DNA from: Thermoplasmatota archaeon
GTDB lineage: Archaea > Thermoplasmatota > Thermoplasmata > Thermoplasmatales > GCA-001856825
DNA length: 64,000 nt
Reading direction: 5' to 3'
Assembly (NCBI GenBank): GCA_023379555.1
Contig: JAMCQR010000065.1
Location: 1 to 64,000, forward strand
Under the pieces are notes generated by a model. The model made no database searches. It saw nothing but the letters and a program-made list of their open reading frames with translations, and was not told the origin of the DNA. Both the position numbers and the translations under genes were made by a program. Numbering within the stretch: the stretch's first letter is position 1; each line of letters begins with the position of its first letter. This document shows, piece after piece, positions 9,704-18,921 of the stretch.

Positions 9704-10648
9704 CTACAGTATAATCCCTTCACTTGGTCCCGCAATTGCAGTAATTTTCTTCCTCACTGCATAATTCTTTCTCATCACCCAAAAATCGAAGACAGAAGTC
9801 TCCCGGGCGTGAATGATTCTATTTTCTCCGGGAATTTCAATATGTTGGTACGGAAAAAGCGGAGTGGTAAGGAAAAGTCGTGGATTTCTCAGAGTCTCGA
9901 TGGACTGCAGATCCGTCGTCCTATTTCCCTCAATGAATTTTTTCCGCAATAATTCCTTTCCCTTTATTATCTCCGAATAATCTGATGAATAATCGTCGAT
10001 TTCCTTCAGGAAGATTGTCTCTCCGTAAATTCCAGACAGGCCATTCCTTGAGACTCCAGCTTCCAAGTATATCATTTCCTTTGGTACAAATTTTCCAGGG
10101 ACATGCCATAGTTCCAAGGTATTCGCATCCCCGGAGACTATCAGTTTATACTGTAACACAAAATCGCTGTTGCATAATTCTCTTTGCAGCACCTTTGATA
10201 TCTCCCGTTCTGTCATCCCCTTATTCAGAATGCCCAGAGCGTTGCTCATCAATGCACTCAGGTCCTTGGAGATTGTCTCAAGTCCCTTTATTTCATCATT
10301 GAATGGGTATTTAAATGCATTCTCCACTGCATAATCGTCTTTCTCGCATTTCCTGATGGAATAAACCAATGTTGGACACTTAATACTGGACTCATCCTGA
10401 ATGCCCACATAAGTCTGGTCCACTTCGCTTGGTCCAACCAGATCTATTCCATCGGCACGGATTAGTACCCCATCTGCACGATTGTCACTACAGAAATAAT
10501 TGTAAAGCGGACTTTCCTTAGGAATATAATAATCTGAGTTGGCGTTTGAGCGAATCAACTGTCCTCTAAGTTCCCTGTATCCCGTTTCTCCCTCACCCTG
10601 AGCATGATGGTGTATTACCACAATAAAGTAACGATTGACGAAATTCAA
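9704..10648 (-). CDS. Degenerate M24 (pita-bread) aminopeptidase-like protein
   Basis: The C-terminal half follows the pattern of M24 methionyl/prolyl aminopeptidases: a helix pair (ISKDLSALMSNALGILNKGMTEREISKVL), then a VSGDANTLELWHVPG stretch like the family's sG-n-h-p segment, then IYLEAGVSRNGLSGIYGETI where active enzymes carry iD-G...GY.sD.tRt. The two metal-binding Asp of that motif are Glu and Gly/Glu here, so catalysis is doubtful. The N-terminal part (PLYNYFCSDNRADGVLIRADG) resembles the creatinase-type N domain. The frame stays open to ATG 10702, which would overlap the upstream gene by 41 bases. I prefer TTG 10648 just after that gene's stop; GTG 10621 is also possible. It is the last gene of a surface-protein operon, which is odd for a peptidase-like protein without a signal peptide. 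Confidence 0.55.
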   Translation of the reverse strand: MNFVNRYFIVVIHHHAQGEGETGYRELRGQLIRSNANSDYYIPKESPLYNYFCSDNRADGVLIRADGIDLVGPSEVDQTYVGIQDESSIKCPTLVYSIRKCEKDDYAVENAFKYPFNDEIKGLETISKDLSALMSNALGILNKGMTEREISKVLQRELCNSDFVLQYKLIVSGDANTLELWHVPGKFVPKEMIYLEAGVSRNGLSGIYGETIFLKEIDDYSSDYSEIIKGKELLRKKFIEGNRTTDLQSIETLRNPRLFLTTPLFPYQHIEIPGENRIIHARETSVFDFWVMRKNYAVRKKITAIAGPSEGIIL

Positions 10649-10661
10649 CTGGAGCGGAATT

Positions 10662-11249
10662 CTATATAAAATATTTAGTGAACACGAAAAATAGGTATCC
10701 AATAGAGAATGCGATTATTAAAAAAGAGACAGACATAGCAGTGTATGGGTTAAATTTTCTCCTTCCCACTGTCAGTGCAAATAGTGGTGCAGAAAAAAAT
10801 CCTAGCAGGGGAGCGACGGAATCTATAGTCAACACCCTTCTGGCAACAAGAAATGTCAGGATTAGCAGGCTGGCCACTGACCCTATGATTGCATCCAGCA
10901 GAATTTTTGACTGCCTTTCTGAACTTCTCAGATAGAGTGAATTGACTGTCGAAAATGAGGTAAAAGAAACTATGAAAGACAAAAAGGTGAATCCAGTTGC
11001 AAGAATGGAAGTGGAAGGATTCATCAGGAAAATGGAACTCCCCTTGAAGAGGAAATAAAGGTCCAGAGACACTATAACCAGCAAGTTCATCGGGACAACT
11101 ATTTCTGCGATCTCAAAATAAATTGAACTTGGAACAGAGAAGTTTCTTTTGTAATTTCGATATAGAACGACTGCAATGTAATAAACCAATAAGCCCAAGA
11201 ATAAGAACGGCAACCATTCAATGAGTTTATGAACGCTGAAAAAAAGCAT
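10662..11249 (-). CDS. Polytopic membrane protein of unknown function
   Basis: The 195-residue product is mostly hydrophobic with five to six predicted membrane helices (WLPFLFLGLLVYYIAVVLY; VVPMNLLVIVSLDLYFLF; ILATGFTFLSFIVSF; AIIGSVASLLILTFLVA; LLGFFSAPLFAL; AMSVSFLIIAFSIGYLFFVF). I do not recognise a family. Its ATG at 11249 shares one base with the stop of the preceding 855-residue surface protein (TGATG), so translation is probably coupled. A TTG at 11252 is also in frame. The context suggests a membrane partner for the secreted products of the same operon. Confidence 0.7.
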   Translation of the reverse strand: MLFFSVHKLIEWLPFLFLGLLVYYIAVVLYRNYKRNFSVPSSIYFEIAEIVVPMNLLVIVSLDLYFLFKGSSIFLMNPSTSILATGFTFLSFIVSFTSFSTVNSLYLRSSERQSKILLDAIIGSVASLLILTFLVARRVLTIDSVAPLLGFFSAPLFALTVGRRKFNPYTAMSVSFLIIAFSIGYLFFVFTKYFI

Positions 11250-13816
11250 CAAAACACCGCTGCAAAGGGGTAGCTGTTAATAATTTCTATATACATATTA
11301 TAAATTATTACCACAGAGTTCTCAGAGTTAGAGATATTACCTGGATATAGTATCAGCTTAAAGTGATAGAATGAGTCATTAAATGAATTAATTTCAAACT
11401 GGATTGTTATCAATATGCTCTGGTTGGAGTCAAGATTCGCAGGTATGTGAGGATTAATCATGCTTCCATTTGGATACTGCCTGAATTCAAGTTGGGTTCC
11501 ATTGCTTATGAAGTAAAGTGAAAGGGTGTTTATGCTTGAACTGTTGGTTGAATTTATGTAAAGAGCATAAGCGGAAAAGTTCTGGGACAAAGTTGAATTT
11601 ATGTAAAGCGCTTGGTATATGTATCCGAACTTAGAACTGTCGAGACATGTCCAGGATGCAATTCCATTGTACGATAATGCAACTGTTCCATTCACGGATA
11701 AAGCTGCAAAGTATATCGGAGAACTTGTGTTGATATCAAACGTGATTGCCGTTCCATGACCGTCAGGGAATGGAGGAGGACCAGTTGGAGTGAACGATCC
11801 ACTCTTAAGTCCGTTGCCCGTCAGGGAAGGACCCTCATAAATGGGGGAATCGATCTGGTATTTCAGGATATGAAGTCTCTGGGTGAAGTTGACACCATAC
11901 CCAATAGTTATTCCAATAGCTCCGGTCAGATTTCCCGTAAAGTATGGCTTCCATGAATGTTTCCCGGGATACTGCGCATAATAAACGTTTCCTCCGGACG
12001 TAAGAGCGTAGACAAACCCATTAGATTGTCCATTAGCCGATGAGAATCCAACTGTTGAAATAAAATTGTAACTTGACAACTTGGAATTTATTATTCCCCA
12101 CTGCCCAGATCCCCCTCTTCTTGGGTCCAGTGACAGCAGAAGGCCATCGTATGCAGTGAAGAAGAAATATTCCTTTCCAGCAGGACCAGCCCCTACGTTA
12201 GTGGTTACAGACGTCCATGGACCTGCTCCAAAATTTAATGGATCGTTGGTCCATAAAGCGGAGACATTGAACCACGTGCCGTTCTGCATGTTGTAGATAT
12301 ATGCGCAGCCTGATAGGGTGAGCAGTACTACGTATGAAACAAGGGTCCCGCCATTAGAATAATTCATTGCTGCGATACTTGTCACCTCCCCAACATTTGG
12401 AAACTTTTCCCTAACGGATGGGAGTTCGGTTATCTGGTTTGTTGAGGCAAAATCCACGAAAACATTTCCAGAACTATCAGTCCAGAAGATGTTGCCCTGA
12501 TCATCAGAATAAATGTCCACGCCCCACGTAGACTGAAGAATCATTGTTGCGTTAGTTTCTGACGGGCTTATCCTGGCACTGTGGGTTGATTGACCTGCAT
12601 ATATTCCGTCGAGGCTCTCGAAAGTGTACGACGGCATGACTCCGTCTGGAGGATAGTTCCTTACAATAATTGTTGTCCAATAATCTGTTGATGATGCACC
12701 ATCAGTCGTAACTGCAATTCCTCCGCCAGCATAACCCATGCCTTTCGATCTTTCTTCAAGTGTCCCGTAACCATCAAGATATAGGTTATTTGAAGATGAT
12801 TTATAGAGAGAAAGAGTGTCATTTCCATCAATTGCCGACAGTTGGTACCATTGATCCACGGCGGTAACATAGTCCCCAGAATAATTCAAGATTTGAGTGG
12901 AAGTGGCACCGTATGGATAGTAACCGATAAGGTCATATTCATTTGGTGCGACATTTCTGTGGTCAAGTCTAAACACGTAAAAGTTCCCGGAGGAAATGCT
13001 GTTAACATTGGTAAGCAGATCTGTCAGTGGACTGCTTCCTGTTAAGTAGACCCTTATCTGCGCAATATAGGAATCAGGTAGGTTGAGGGATGGAGAGGAA
13101 GCGACAACTATTCCGTTTGAAGTCCAGGTATCGGCGTTTGCATTACCATTGTTCACGCTTCCTGATATTGCATATTCATACGGGGCAGGAGCATTAATCA
13201 CAACAGAAGGCCCTTTTCCTTGAGTACCCGTCTGCTTTACTGGCATCAGCGAATTGCCATTATCGTAGAATAAGAAGACATTCCTTCCATTATCAGCATA
13301 ACCAAATTTTGAACTAGGGTCAAGATATGAATTAATACCCCAGTATTGACTCCAGTCAACTGTCCGAGAGAGGAATGCCATAAAGATTGTCGTTTCACCA
13401 TTTGCCTTGATCTGAACAGACGACATGTTCACCCATACATTGGAAGAAAGCGCATGAGATGAGTTATTAGACTCAATCCACGCAGGAAGCACTTCATTTC
13501 CGTAAAGACTTCCAATTGCTGAAATAGAGCTGTAAAATCTGACATTTGATACATTCTCATTGAGGTATTGCTGGAATTTTTGCCAGTTCACGTTCAAAAG
13601 CATCTGGAAATTTTTAGGTGTAGAATAACTTTGATTGTTCCATATCTTTATGGGAATATATGGAGTACTGTTGTTATATGTGATGCTTGCACTAATACCA
13701 TTTCCAGTGATGATGCTCGTGTTAGAGATTATTACGTCCGATTCTGCCCCACCTAGGATCATAGTGGCTATCAGGAATATGACTAGAATCTTGCCCTTCC
13801 AGGGGTTGAAATTCAT
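11249..13816 (-). CDS. Large secreted protein with DUF2341-like N-terminal domain
   Basis: The product has 855 residues. A signal peptide (KGKILVIFLIATMILGGAES) is followed by a region with the DUF2341 pattern: YIPIKIWNNQSYSTPKNFQM, NVRFYSSISAIGSLYGNEV with LPAWIESNN, VWVNMSSVQIKANGETTIFM, and SSKFGYADNGRNVFLFYDNG. Later segments (GNIFWTDSSGNVFVDFAS; FVYALTSGGNVYYAQYPGKH; YFFFTAYDGLLLSLDPRRG) look like repeated beta-propeller or sialidase-like blades. There are many N-x-S/T sequons. The C terminus (VVIIYNMYIEIINSYPFAAVF) is only weakly hydrophobic and without a basic anchor, so release or assembly outside the cell is possible. It lies 18 bases downstream of a small secreted protein gene and is translationally coupled to a membrane protein gene. 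Confidence 0.75.
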   Translation of the reverse strand: MNFNPWKGKILVIFLIATMILGGAESDVIISNTSIITGNGISASITYNNSTPYIPIKIWNNQSYSTPKNFQMLLNVNWQKFQQYLNENVSNVRFYSSISAIGSLYGNEVLPAWIESNNSSHALSSNVWVNMSSVQIKANGETTIFMAFLSRTVDWSQYWGINSYLDPSSKFGYADNGRNVFLFYDNGNSLMPVKQTGTQGKGPSVVINAPAPYEYAISGSVNNGNANADTWTSNGIVVASSPSLNLPDSYIAQIRVYLTGSSPLTDLLTNVNSISSGNFYVFRLDHRNVAPNEYDLIGYYPYGATSTQILNYSGDYVTAVDQWYQLSAIDGNDTLSLYKSSSNNLYLDGYGTLEERSKGMGYAGGGIAVTTDGASSTDYWTTIIVRNYPPDGVMPSYTFESLDGIYAGQSTHSARISPSETNATMILQSTWGVDIYSDDQGNIFWTDSSGNVFVDFASTNQITELPSVREKFPNVGEVTSIAAMNYSNGGTLVSYVVLLTLSGCAYIYNMQNGTWFNVSALWTNDPLNFGAGPWTSVTTNVGAGPAGKEYFFFTAYDGLLLSLDPRRGGSGQWGIINSKLSSYNFISTVGFSSANGQSNGFVYALTSGGNVYYAQYPGKHSWKPYFTGNLTGAIGITIGYGVNFTQRLHILKYQIDSPIYEGPSLTGNGLKSGSFTPTGPPPFPDGHGTAITFDINTSSPIYFAALSVNGTVALSYNGIASWTCLDSSKFGYIYQALYINSTLSQNFSAYALYINSTNSSSINTLSLYFISNGTQLEFRQYPNGSMINPHIPANLDSNQSILITIQFEINSFNDSFYHFKLILYPGNISNSENSVVIIYNMYIEIINSYPFAAVF

Positions 13817-13834
13817 AAAAATAAAAAGATTAAA

Positions 13835-14395
13835 TTAATCTACTGTGAACTGGAAGGTCAGCTGTCCGGATCCAGTCGCGGCGTTTTCAGATACGAATGA
13901 AAAGTAGAGAACGTTTCCTGTTGTGGAAATTGGAATGGGTCCATCTGGCGATGAATATGGTGTCAGTGACGAGAGACCGGATAAAGAGACGGGGCTCGTG
14001 CTTACGTACATAGACACCCCAGTCGGAAGACTTCCATTGATCCAGAGATTAACGGCATACTTTCCACTGTCCCACCCAGATGAATTATATATCTCTAGCA
14101 CATTTAGAAGGTATACATTCGATGAACCTGTCACTGAATTGATGGTTATAGTTCCTGCCGGTATGTAATAATTGGATCCTATGGCTTGTGCGGTCGCAGA
14201 AATCAATCCAAGGTTGGACGCTACACCATAATTAGGACCTTCTGCAAGATATATACTGGGAGACTGTGCAGAACCTGAAATCGGGTACACATCGCTAATA
14301 ACCACTGTTGCAGTTACTAGAGCGGGAACGACCAGCGCAAGCAAAATAGCAAGCGATGTCATCCTCTTAAGTCTATTATTATTTCGTACGAACAT
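13835..14395 (-). CDS. Small secreted beta-rich protein, possible filament or surface subunit
   Basis: The product of about 186 residues has a basic start, a hydrophobic core (MTSLAILLALVVPALVTATVV) and then a Ser/Gly/Thr/Asn-rich, beta-prone body ending GSGQLTFQFTVD. There are no cysteines and no second membrane segment. The frame opens at GTG 14413, but ATG 14395 has a TATA-like TTATAAAAATATT element (14415-14427) 20-32 bases upstream, so I chose it. It heads a four-gene minus-strand operon with a DUF2341-like protein, a membrane protein and an M24-like protein. The size and architecture fit a subunit of a surface fibre or lattice, but no specific family could be assigned by reading. Confidence 0.6.
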   Translation of the reverse strand: MFVRNNNRLKRMTSLAILLALVVPALVTATVVISDVYPISGSAQSPSIYLAEGPNYGVASNLGLISATAQAIGSNYYIPAGTITINSVTGSSNVYLLNVLEIYNSSGWDSGKYAVNLWINGSLPTGVSMYVSTSPVSLSGLSSLTPYSSPDGPIPISTTGNVLYFSFVSENAATGSGQLTFQFTVD

Positions 14396-14635
14396 CAAAC
14401 GGTAGTTTTGCACGTTATAAAAATATTTCGAAAAAATAAGCAGGAAACTCTATTTTGTTGCTGATAATGGTCCAAAATTCCCTCTTATATTCCGCAATGA
14501 TATAAATATGCTAATTGCCTACAAAAACGGCCGTTACTGGGTATCCTGTCTGTTAAATTACTGAAGTATTTTGGAAAGTATACCTTGCTAATTAATATTT
14601 GACAAGCAACAAAAAAACCATATACATTAAAAAAA

Positions 14636-17113
14636 ATGAAACCGAAGGAGAATTTAAAAATTATGGGAAAATTAACTGCGGTATTGGGTGGCACTTTTGC
14701 CGCTTTAGTAATTTCATACTATTTTCTTTCTGGTGCGTTCAGCCCGCTCATTAACTGGCTAGCGCCTACTCTGGGATATAGATTTATTATAATCCTCGGA
14801 CTCGTATACCTGTTGTTCGGGAATCCATTGCAAAGTGCCGGATTATTTGTCACTTGGGTTGTGCTAGGTATCATTGTTGGTCTTGGGGCCAGAAAACTGG
14901 GGAGGGGAATCTCCTCTGCCTTATTAGTCTACGGGATAACCTTTGCAATATTTGTTATCTCTCTCATTTCCTTCATACCTTTTCTGTCGCACAATTATTC
15001 CGGGCTAACTACTACGGTTAATAATATCCCACCGGGTACTAATATTGCAACGATACTGAGCGAGCCCGTAATAAGCAATTCTTATAATATTTTGCAGTCT
15101 TTTCTGCGTACAGGAACGGCTGGGGGAAAGGGCGGAAACCCGTTTGCGCTTATTGGATCCTTCTTAGAGGGAGCTATCTTATCATTCGTGATCTTCTTAG
15201 TTGTTAGTGCAATAGTCGGTTTTTTCGCATCCAAGGGATTCAAGATCAAGAGAAAACAGATGAAGGCATCAGATGCCGAGGAGACCCCTAAAGAAACAAA
15301 GATGGAGAATACAGATGAGGAGAACTCTACGAAATATCTGGTTCTGTTCGTGGTTGCCGTACTGGCTTTTTCAGGAATCTACATTGCCGCAGAGAATGGA
15401 TCTTCATTTTCGCAGGCATTGGGAGCAAACAATCTCCAGGTCACTGCATCTTCATTCCCCATTTCACTCAATGACCAGATGTCTGCTCATAATAATGCAC
15501 TTTCGCTGGTTATGCCTTCATTTTCCGCCACTAGAACTGGCAATGATCATCTATTAGATTCCTACAGCATAGTAGGAAAGGGAATGAGTCCTTCAACGGT
15601 GCCCACGATAAATGGTGCAGTTGGAGCTGCTTTGTCTCTCGTTTCTGGAGAGGGAAACGTCACCAATATTTATGGAATGGTTTCTGCAAACAATCAGGCG
15701 GGCGGTTTGCTGTCAGGGTATGAAGGGACGGGGAATATTTTCTCGGTCCTTTTCCTGCAGGAAAATATAGGAGGTATATCTCTTCCCTTAGGGCTGAATT
15801 CTGGAAATATCACTAATGGTATCTCCACTTCTAATCTTCTTTCTCTTGTTCCAGGGTATTTGTACGTAACTGCATATGAAGGTACTTATGCATCTTCTTC
15901 GGCAAAGGCGTTATCTGAATCAACAAGGATTGCTAATTCGCTTGGAGTACCTGGGTTGAACCAGCTTATTTATTTTCAGATAAACAGCAATAGTTCAAAA
16001 ATAATAACATACTACGTATTCTCTGCAGAGCCTGCGTTTTCCAGCACAGCCAAGAAAATTGGAAGTGTGACGGGAAGCTTCTTCCAGTCCAACGGGATAA
16101 TGCCATTGTTTGTCAATTCAGTAACGAATCCTTATATCAATATGTCTGGTACTAAAGAAACGCCATCTACCTCAATTCTTGCGATCGGGCAGGTAAATGT
16201 CAATAATCTTAAAGAACTCCTTCCTGCGAATATAACTAGCGCTGCATTCACTAGCAATATAACTGCAAGTTTCGCTGTTTCAGCTCAATTTTGGGATCAT
16301 GCGATTCATTCTGAGTATGATGGTAGGGCGATCCTATTCTCCACTCTTTTCAACTATAACACTGAAGTTACAATGACGTCAGGACCTGATTTCGCATTAG
16401 TTTCCGGGGGAGCCTCAACATCAAGTAGCCCCACTTTCAGCCTTTCGTCGTATAAATTCAATACTGTGACTGACAATTATTCAGCACTGAAATCCTCCGG
16501 ATACAATTTCTCTGGCAATATCACCAATGTGACAACAGGAACTCAAATAAGCCTGTCAGATTACTCGGTACTTGGAGGAAGGAATTACACTCCTGACCTG
16601 GACCTATTGACCAATGTGAAAGAAATAGGTTACAGGAAGTATCTCATTGATTTCACTGTTTCTGACATTTCAAACACTGGCATCTCCAGTACATCCGTGA
16701 ACCTGAATTCCTTCCTCAACAACTATAAGGTATCAGCCGCAACGATTGTACCCATAAATCCATCAAACTTCTCTATTGGACCCGAACAAACAATTCATTT
16801 CGAAGTCAAATTACTTCTACTGAATCCCGGTGCTTACGTCTTCAGGAACGTGCTTCTAACTTATGATTACAACGGAACTTACATAACTGAAAGTTTCAAC
16901 CAGTTTGTAATTTATGCTCCCGCACCCTCAGTCTCATACGCAGTTACGTCCACGCTGTCCCAATCGTTTTCATTGATTGGATTAGGGTTATTGGGGAGCC
17001 CCATTGTAGGTCCGCTAAATCCTCTCGAAATCCTTTTCCTGCTTCTGGTGCTGTTGGATGCATTCTTGGAGTACAGGAATTTCAGCAAGAGAAAGAAGGA
17101 GAAAAGAGAGTGA
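14636..17113 (+). CDS. Large polytopic membrane protein with extracellular domain
   Basis: The product has 825 residues. Six likely membrane helices lie in the first 255 residues (about 13-33, 48-62, 66-84, 94-116, 174-197, 233-251), with a charged Lys/Glu/Asp loop between the fifth and sixth (about 203-232). A 500-residue extracellular region rich in Ser, Asn and Thr follows, then a last hydrophobic stretch (about 765-805) and a basic tail (SKRKKEKRE). I do not recognise the family. It is divergent from the surface-protein operon at 9704-14395 and shares its 240-base promoter region, so joint regulation and a joint role at the cell surface are plausible. Confidence 0.7.
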   Translation: MKPKENLKIMGKLTAVLGGTFAALVISYYFLSGAFSPLINWLAPTLGYRFIIILGLVYLLFGNPLQSAGLFVTWVVLGIIVGLGARKLGRGISSALLVYGITFAIFVISLISFIPFLSHNYSGLTTTVNNIPPGTNIATILSEPVISNSYNILQSFLRTGTAGGKGGNPFALIGSFLEGAILSFVIFLVVSAIVGFFASKGFKIKRKQMKASDAEETPKETKMENTDEENSTKYLVLFVVAVLAFSGIYIAAENGSSFSQALGANNLQVTASSFPISLNDQMSAHNNALSLVMPSFSATRTGNDHLLDSYSIVGKGMSPSTVPTINGAVGAALSLVSGEGNVTNIYGMVSANNQAGGLLSGYEGTGNIFSVLFLQENIGGISLPLGLNSGNITNGISTSNLLSLVPGYLYVTAYEGTYASSSAKALSESTRIANSLGVPGLNQLIYFQINSNSSKIITYYVFSAEPAFSSTAKKIGSVTGSFFQSNGIMPLFVNSVTNPYINMSGTKETPSTSILAIGQVNVNNLKELLPANITSAAFTSNITASFAVSAQFWDHAIHSEYDGRAILFSTLFNYNTEVTMTSGPDFALVSGGASTSSSPTFSLSSYKFNTVTDNYSALKSSGYNFSGNITNVTTGTQISLSDYSVLGGRNYTPDLDLLTNVKEIGYRKYLIDFTVSDISNTGISSTSVNLNSFLNNYKVSAATIVPINPSNFSIGPEQTIHFEVKLLLLNPGAYVFRNVLLTYDYNGTYITESFNQFVIYAPAPSVSYAVTSTLSQSFSLIGLGLLGSPIVGPLNPLEILFLLLVLLDAFLEYRNFSKRKKEKRE

Positions 17114-17527
17114 TCCTCTTCCGGCGTCAAATACCTAAAAACTTATATGCACCGCCCAAGACCTAAACTGATTCCTGAGTGAAAGTACTTTTTCTTAACA
17201 ATCCCTTTTTCTAACCTTTGTGGTTTCTAAGTTTGAAAGATGATAGAATTGAGCCTCAAAGGGATAAAACGCGTAAAATTCAATTAAGACTATTTGAAAA
17301 CAGAGAAGAAACCTAATGGCGGCATAGAAATAATGCAATGCATTAAAGCAATCTCAATTACTGTGAATTCCTAACAGATTAATTTCAGTAATCATTGTTC
17401 TATTTACAAAATGATTGAGGAGGTCGGTCTTTGACGCAATGAATGTTACAGTTTCGGTCTAACTTGAGATTTTTTGTGTTCCTCTCTTTTCAAAATATTA
17501 ATATGTAATTGAAACATCATTGTATTA
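17114..17527. other. 414-base intergenic region with promoter of the aminotransferase gene
   Basis: No protein-like frame is seen. The element AAATATTAAT (17493-17502) lies 26-35 bases before the ATG at 17528 and is the best TATA candidate for a leaderless transcript. A second TATA-like stretch (CTTATATGCA, about 17140-17149) stands soon after the preceding stop and could start a short RNA, but nothing confirms that. Confidence 0.4.
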
Positions 17528-18685
17528 ATGACCGGTAAGGTTTTAGACGGAAACGTGGTTGACGATGTATCTTTTGGGGCAATTGTGCAAATTCGTGATC
17601 AACTGCTAGGTATGCAGCGTGAAGGGAAAAAGGTATACAGACTGGAATCGGGTGATCCATCATTCAAAATGCCTGAGCACGTAGCTAAAGGGATAGAGGA
17701 TGCAATAAGAAGAGACAAGACGCATTATACGGACTCAACCGGTATACCTGAATTGAGGGAAGCGATTGCGCATAAATTGAGGGAAAAGAATAACATTAAG
17801 ACTGCTACACAGGAGAATGTTTTTGTTACCAATGGTGGAATGAATGGCCTTTATGTCGCATTCAGGTCACTTATTTCCCCGGGGGATGAAGTGATCATCC
17901 CGAATCCAATGTGGACAGAAATCGCCGAGATAATAAAACTTTCAGGAGGAAAACCGGTTTACATACCGATCGAACGCTATACAAACCTTGATGACGCCAT
18001 CTCGCACAAGAAGGTGAAAGCAGTGTTCGTTAATTCTCCCCATAATCCAACAGGTAAGGTATTCAGTATGGAAGAAATTACGAAAATAGTCGATTACGCA
18101 AAACGGGAGAACATTTTCGTAGTGAGCGATGAAGCCTATGAGGACGTGATATATGATGGTACCAATCACTTAAGTCCTGGTTCAATCTACGAGGATACCA
18201 TTTCCTTATATTCCATGTCAAAGAGCTTTGCGATGAGTGGATTAAGGCTTGGATACGTTCACACTAATAATTCAAAGATAATGGAGAGAATGAAGAAAAT
18301 GTTGAGATGCACCATTAACGGGGTCAACTCGATTACACAGTATGGAGCCATTGCAGCGCTCAATGGCCCACAGGATGTGATTGAGGAAATGAGAAAAGAG
18401 TATCAGGTCAGGAGGGACCTGATATATAGCGGAGTAAAGGACTCAAAGTATCTGGACCCATATTACCCAAGGGGTGCATTCTATCTTTGGGCCAGGCTGA
18501 AAAAATACCCTCAAGGTATCAAGGACGCCTGGGGATTCTCCAAATATCTACTCGAGAAAACAGCAGTTGGAAGTACACCGGGCCCCGTATTTGGACCCTA
18601 TAACGAGGACTACATAAGATTCGCATTCAGCGCAAATACAGATGACATCCGGCAGGCAGCAGAATTGATAAAAAACCTGGATTAA
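17528..18685 (+). CDS. Pyridoxal-phosphate aminotransferase, class I/II (aspartate aminotransferase-like)
   Basis: The enzyme transfers amino groups between an amino acid and a 2-oxo acid with PLP. The 385 residues match fold-type I family length. Visible marks are the substrate-side segment LESGDPSFKMPEH, the PLP phosphate-binding region VTNGGMNGLYVAF, the NSPHNPTGKVFS block with the conserved Asn, VVSDEAYEDVIYDG with the PLP-ring Asp and Tyr, and the Schiff-base lysine at about residue 232 in YSMSKSFAMSGLRLGY. The C-terminal substrate Arg is in DYIRFAFS. The closest class is the prokaryotic Ib aspartate/aromatic aminotransferases; the exact substrate cannot be read. It is an isolated gene. 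Confidence 0.93.
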   Translation: MTGKVLDGNVVDDVSFGAIVQIRDQLLGMQREGKKVYRLESGDPSFKMPEHVAKGIEDAIRRDKTHYTDSTGIPELREAIAHKLREKNNIKTATQENVFVTNGGMNGLYVAFRSLISPGDEVIIPNPMWTEIAEIIKLSGGKPVYIPIERYTNLDDAISHKKVKAVFVNSPHNPTGKVFSMEEITKIVDYAKRENIFVVSDEAYEDVIYDGTNHLSPGSIYEDTISLYSMSKSFAMSGLRLGYVHTNNSKIMERMKKMLRCTINGVNSITQYGAIAALNGPQDVIEEMRKEYQVRRDLIYSGVKDSKYLDPYYPRGAFYLWARLKKYPQGIKDAWGFSKYLLEKTAVGSTPGPVFGPYNEDYIRFAFSANTDDIRQAAELIKNLD

Positions 18686-18747
18686 CCGAATTGAAGTTGT
18701 GATGAAGGAAAATGATGGGTTCTGATTTCCCCTATATCTCTATTTTC

Positions 18748-18840
18748 CTTATTCTAAGTAATAAGATATATATTAATACGACAATTACTTATTAAGTAAC
18801 GTAAATATGGTTACTTATATTACTAAATTATGTAATATAA
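18748..18840. repeat. Cluster of four successive inverted repeats in front of the RraA-like gene
   Basis: Within 93 very A/T-rich bases there are CTTATT-N6-AATAAG (18748-18765), TTACTT-N3-AAGTAA (18785-18799), AAGTAAC-N9-GTTACTT (18794-18816) and TTATATTAC-N8-GTAATATAA (18815-18840). All arms are exact. The half-site AAGTAA/TTACTT recurs in both orientations. Such a series fits multiple operator sites for a dimeric regulator between the aminotransferase and the RraA-like gene. The first hairpin could also end the aminotransferase transcript. Confidence 0.6.
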
Positions 18841-18893
18841 AAGACTACTCCTTTCATTGCTTTCTATGCCGAACAATGTTGAGTTAAGCAAAA

Positions 18894-18912
18894 TTTATTA
18901 GCATATAAAATT
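18894..18912 (+). promoter_or_regulatory. TATA-like element of the RraA-like gene
   Basis: The stretch TTATTAGCATATAAAATTT lies about 10-28 bases before the GTG start at 18922, in the range of archaeal leaderless promoters, and directly downstream of the inverted-repeat cluster. Confidence 0.4.
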
Positions 18913-18921
18913 TTCAAAAAC

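Noticed and set aside
10678..10935. Plus-strand frame of 85 codons inside the minus-strand membrane protein
   Set aside because: It is antisense to a hydrophobic protein with good membrane-helix pattern and has no own promoter or recognisable domain.
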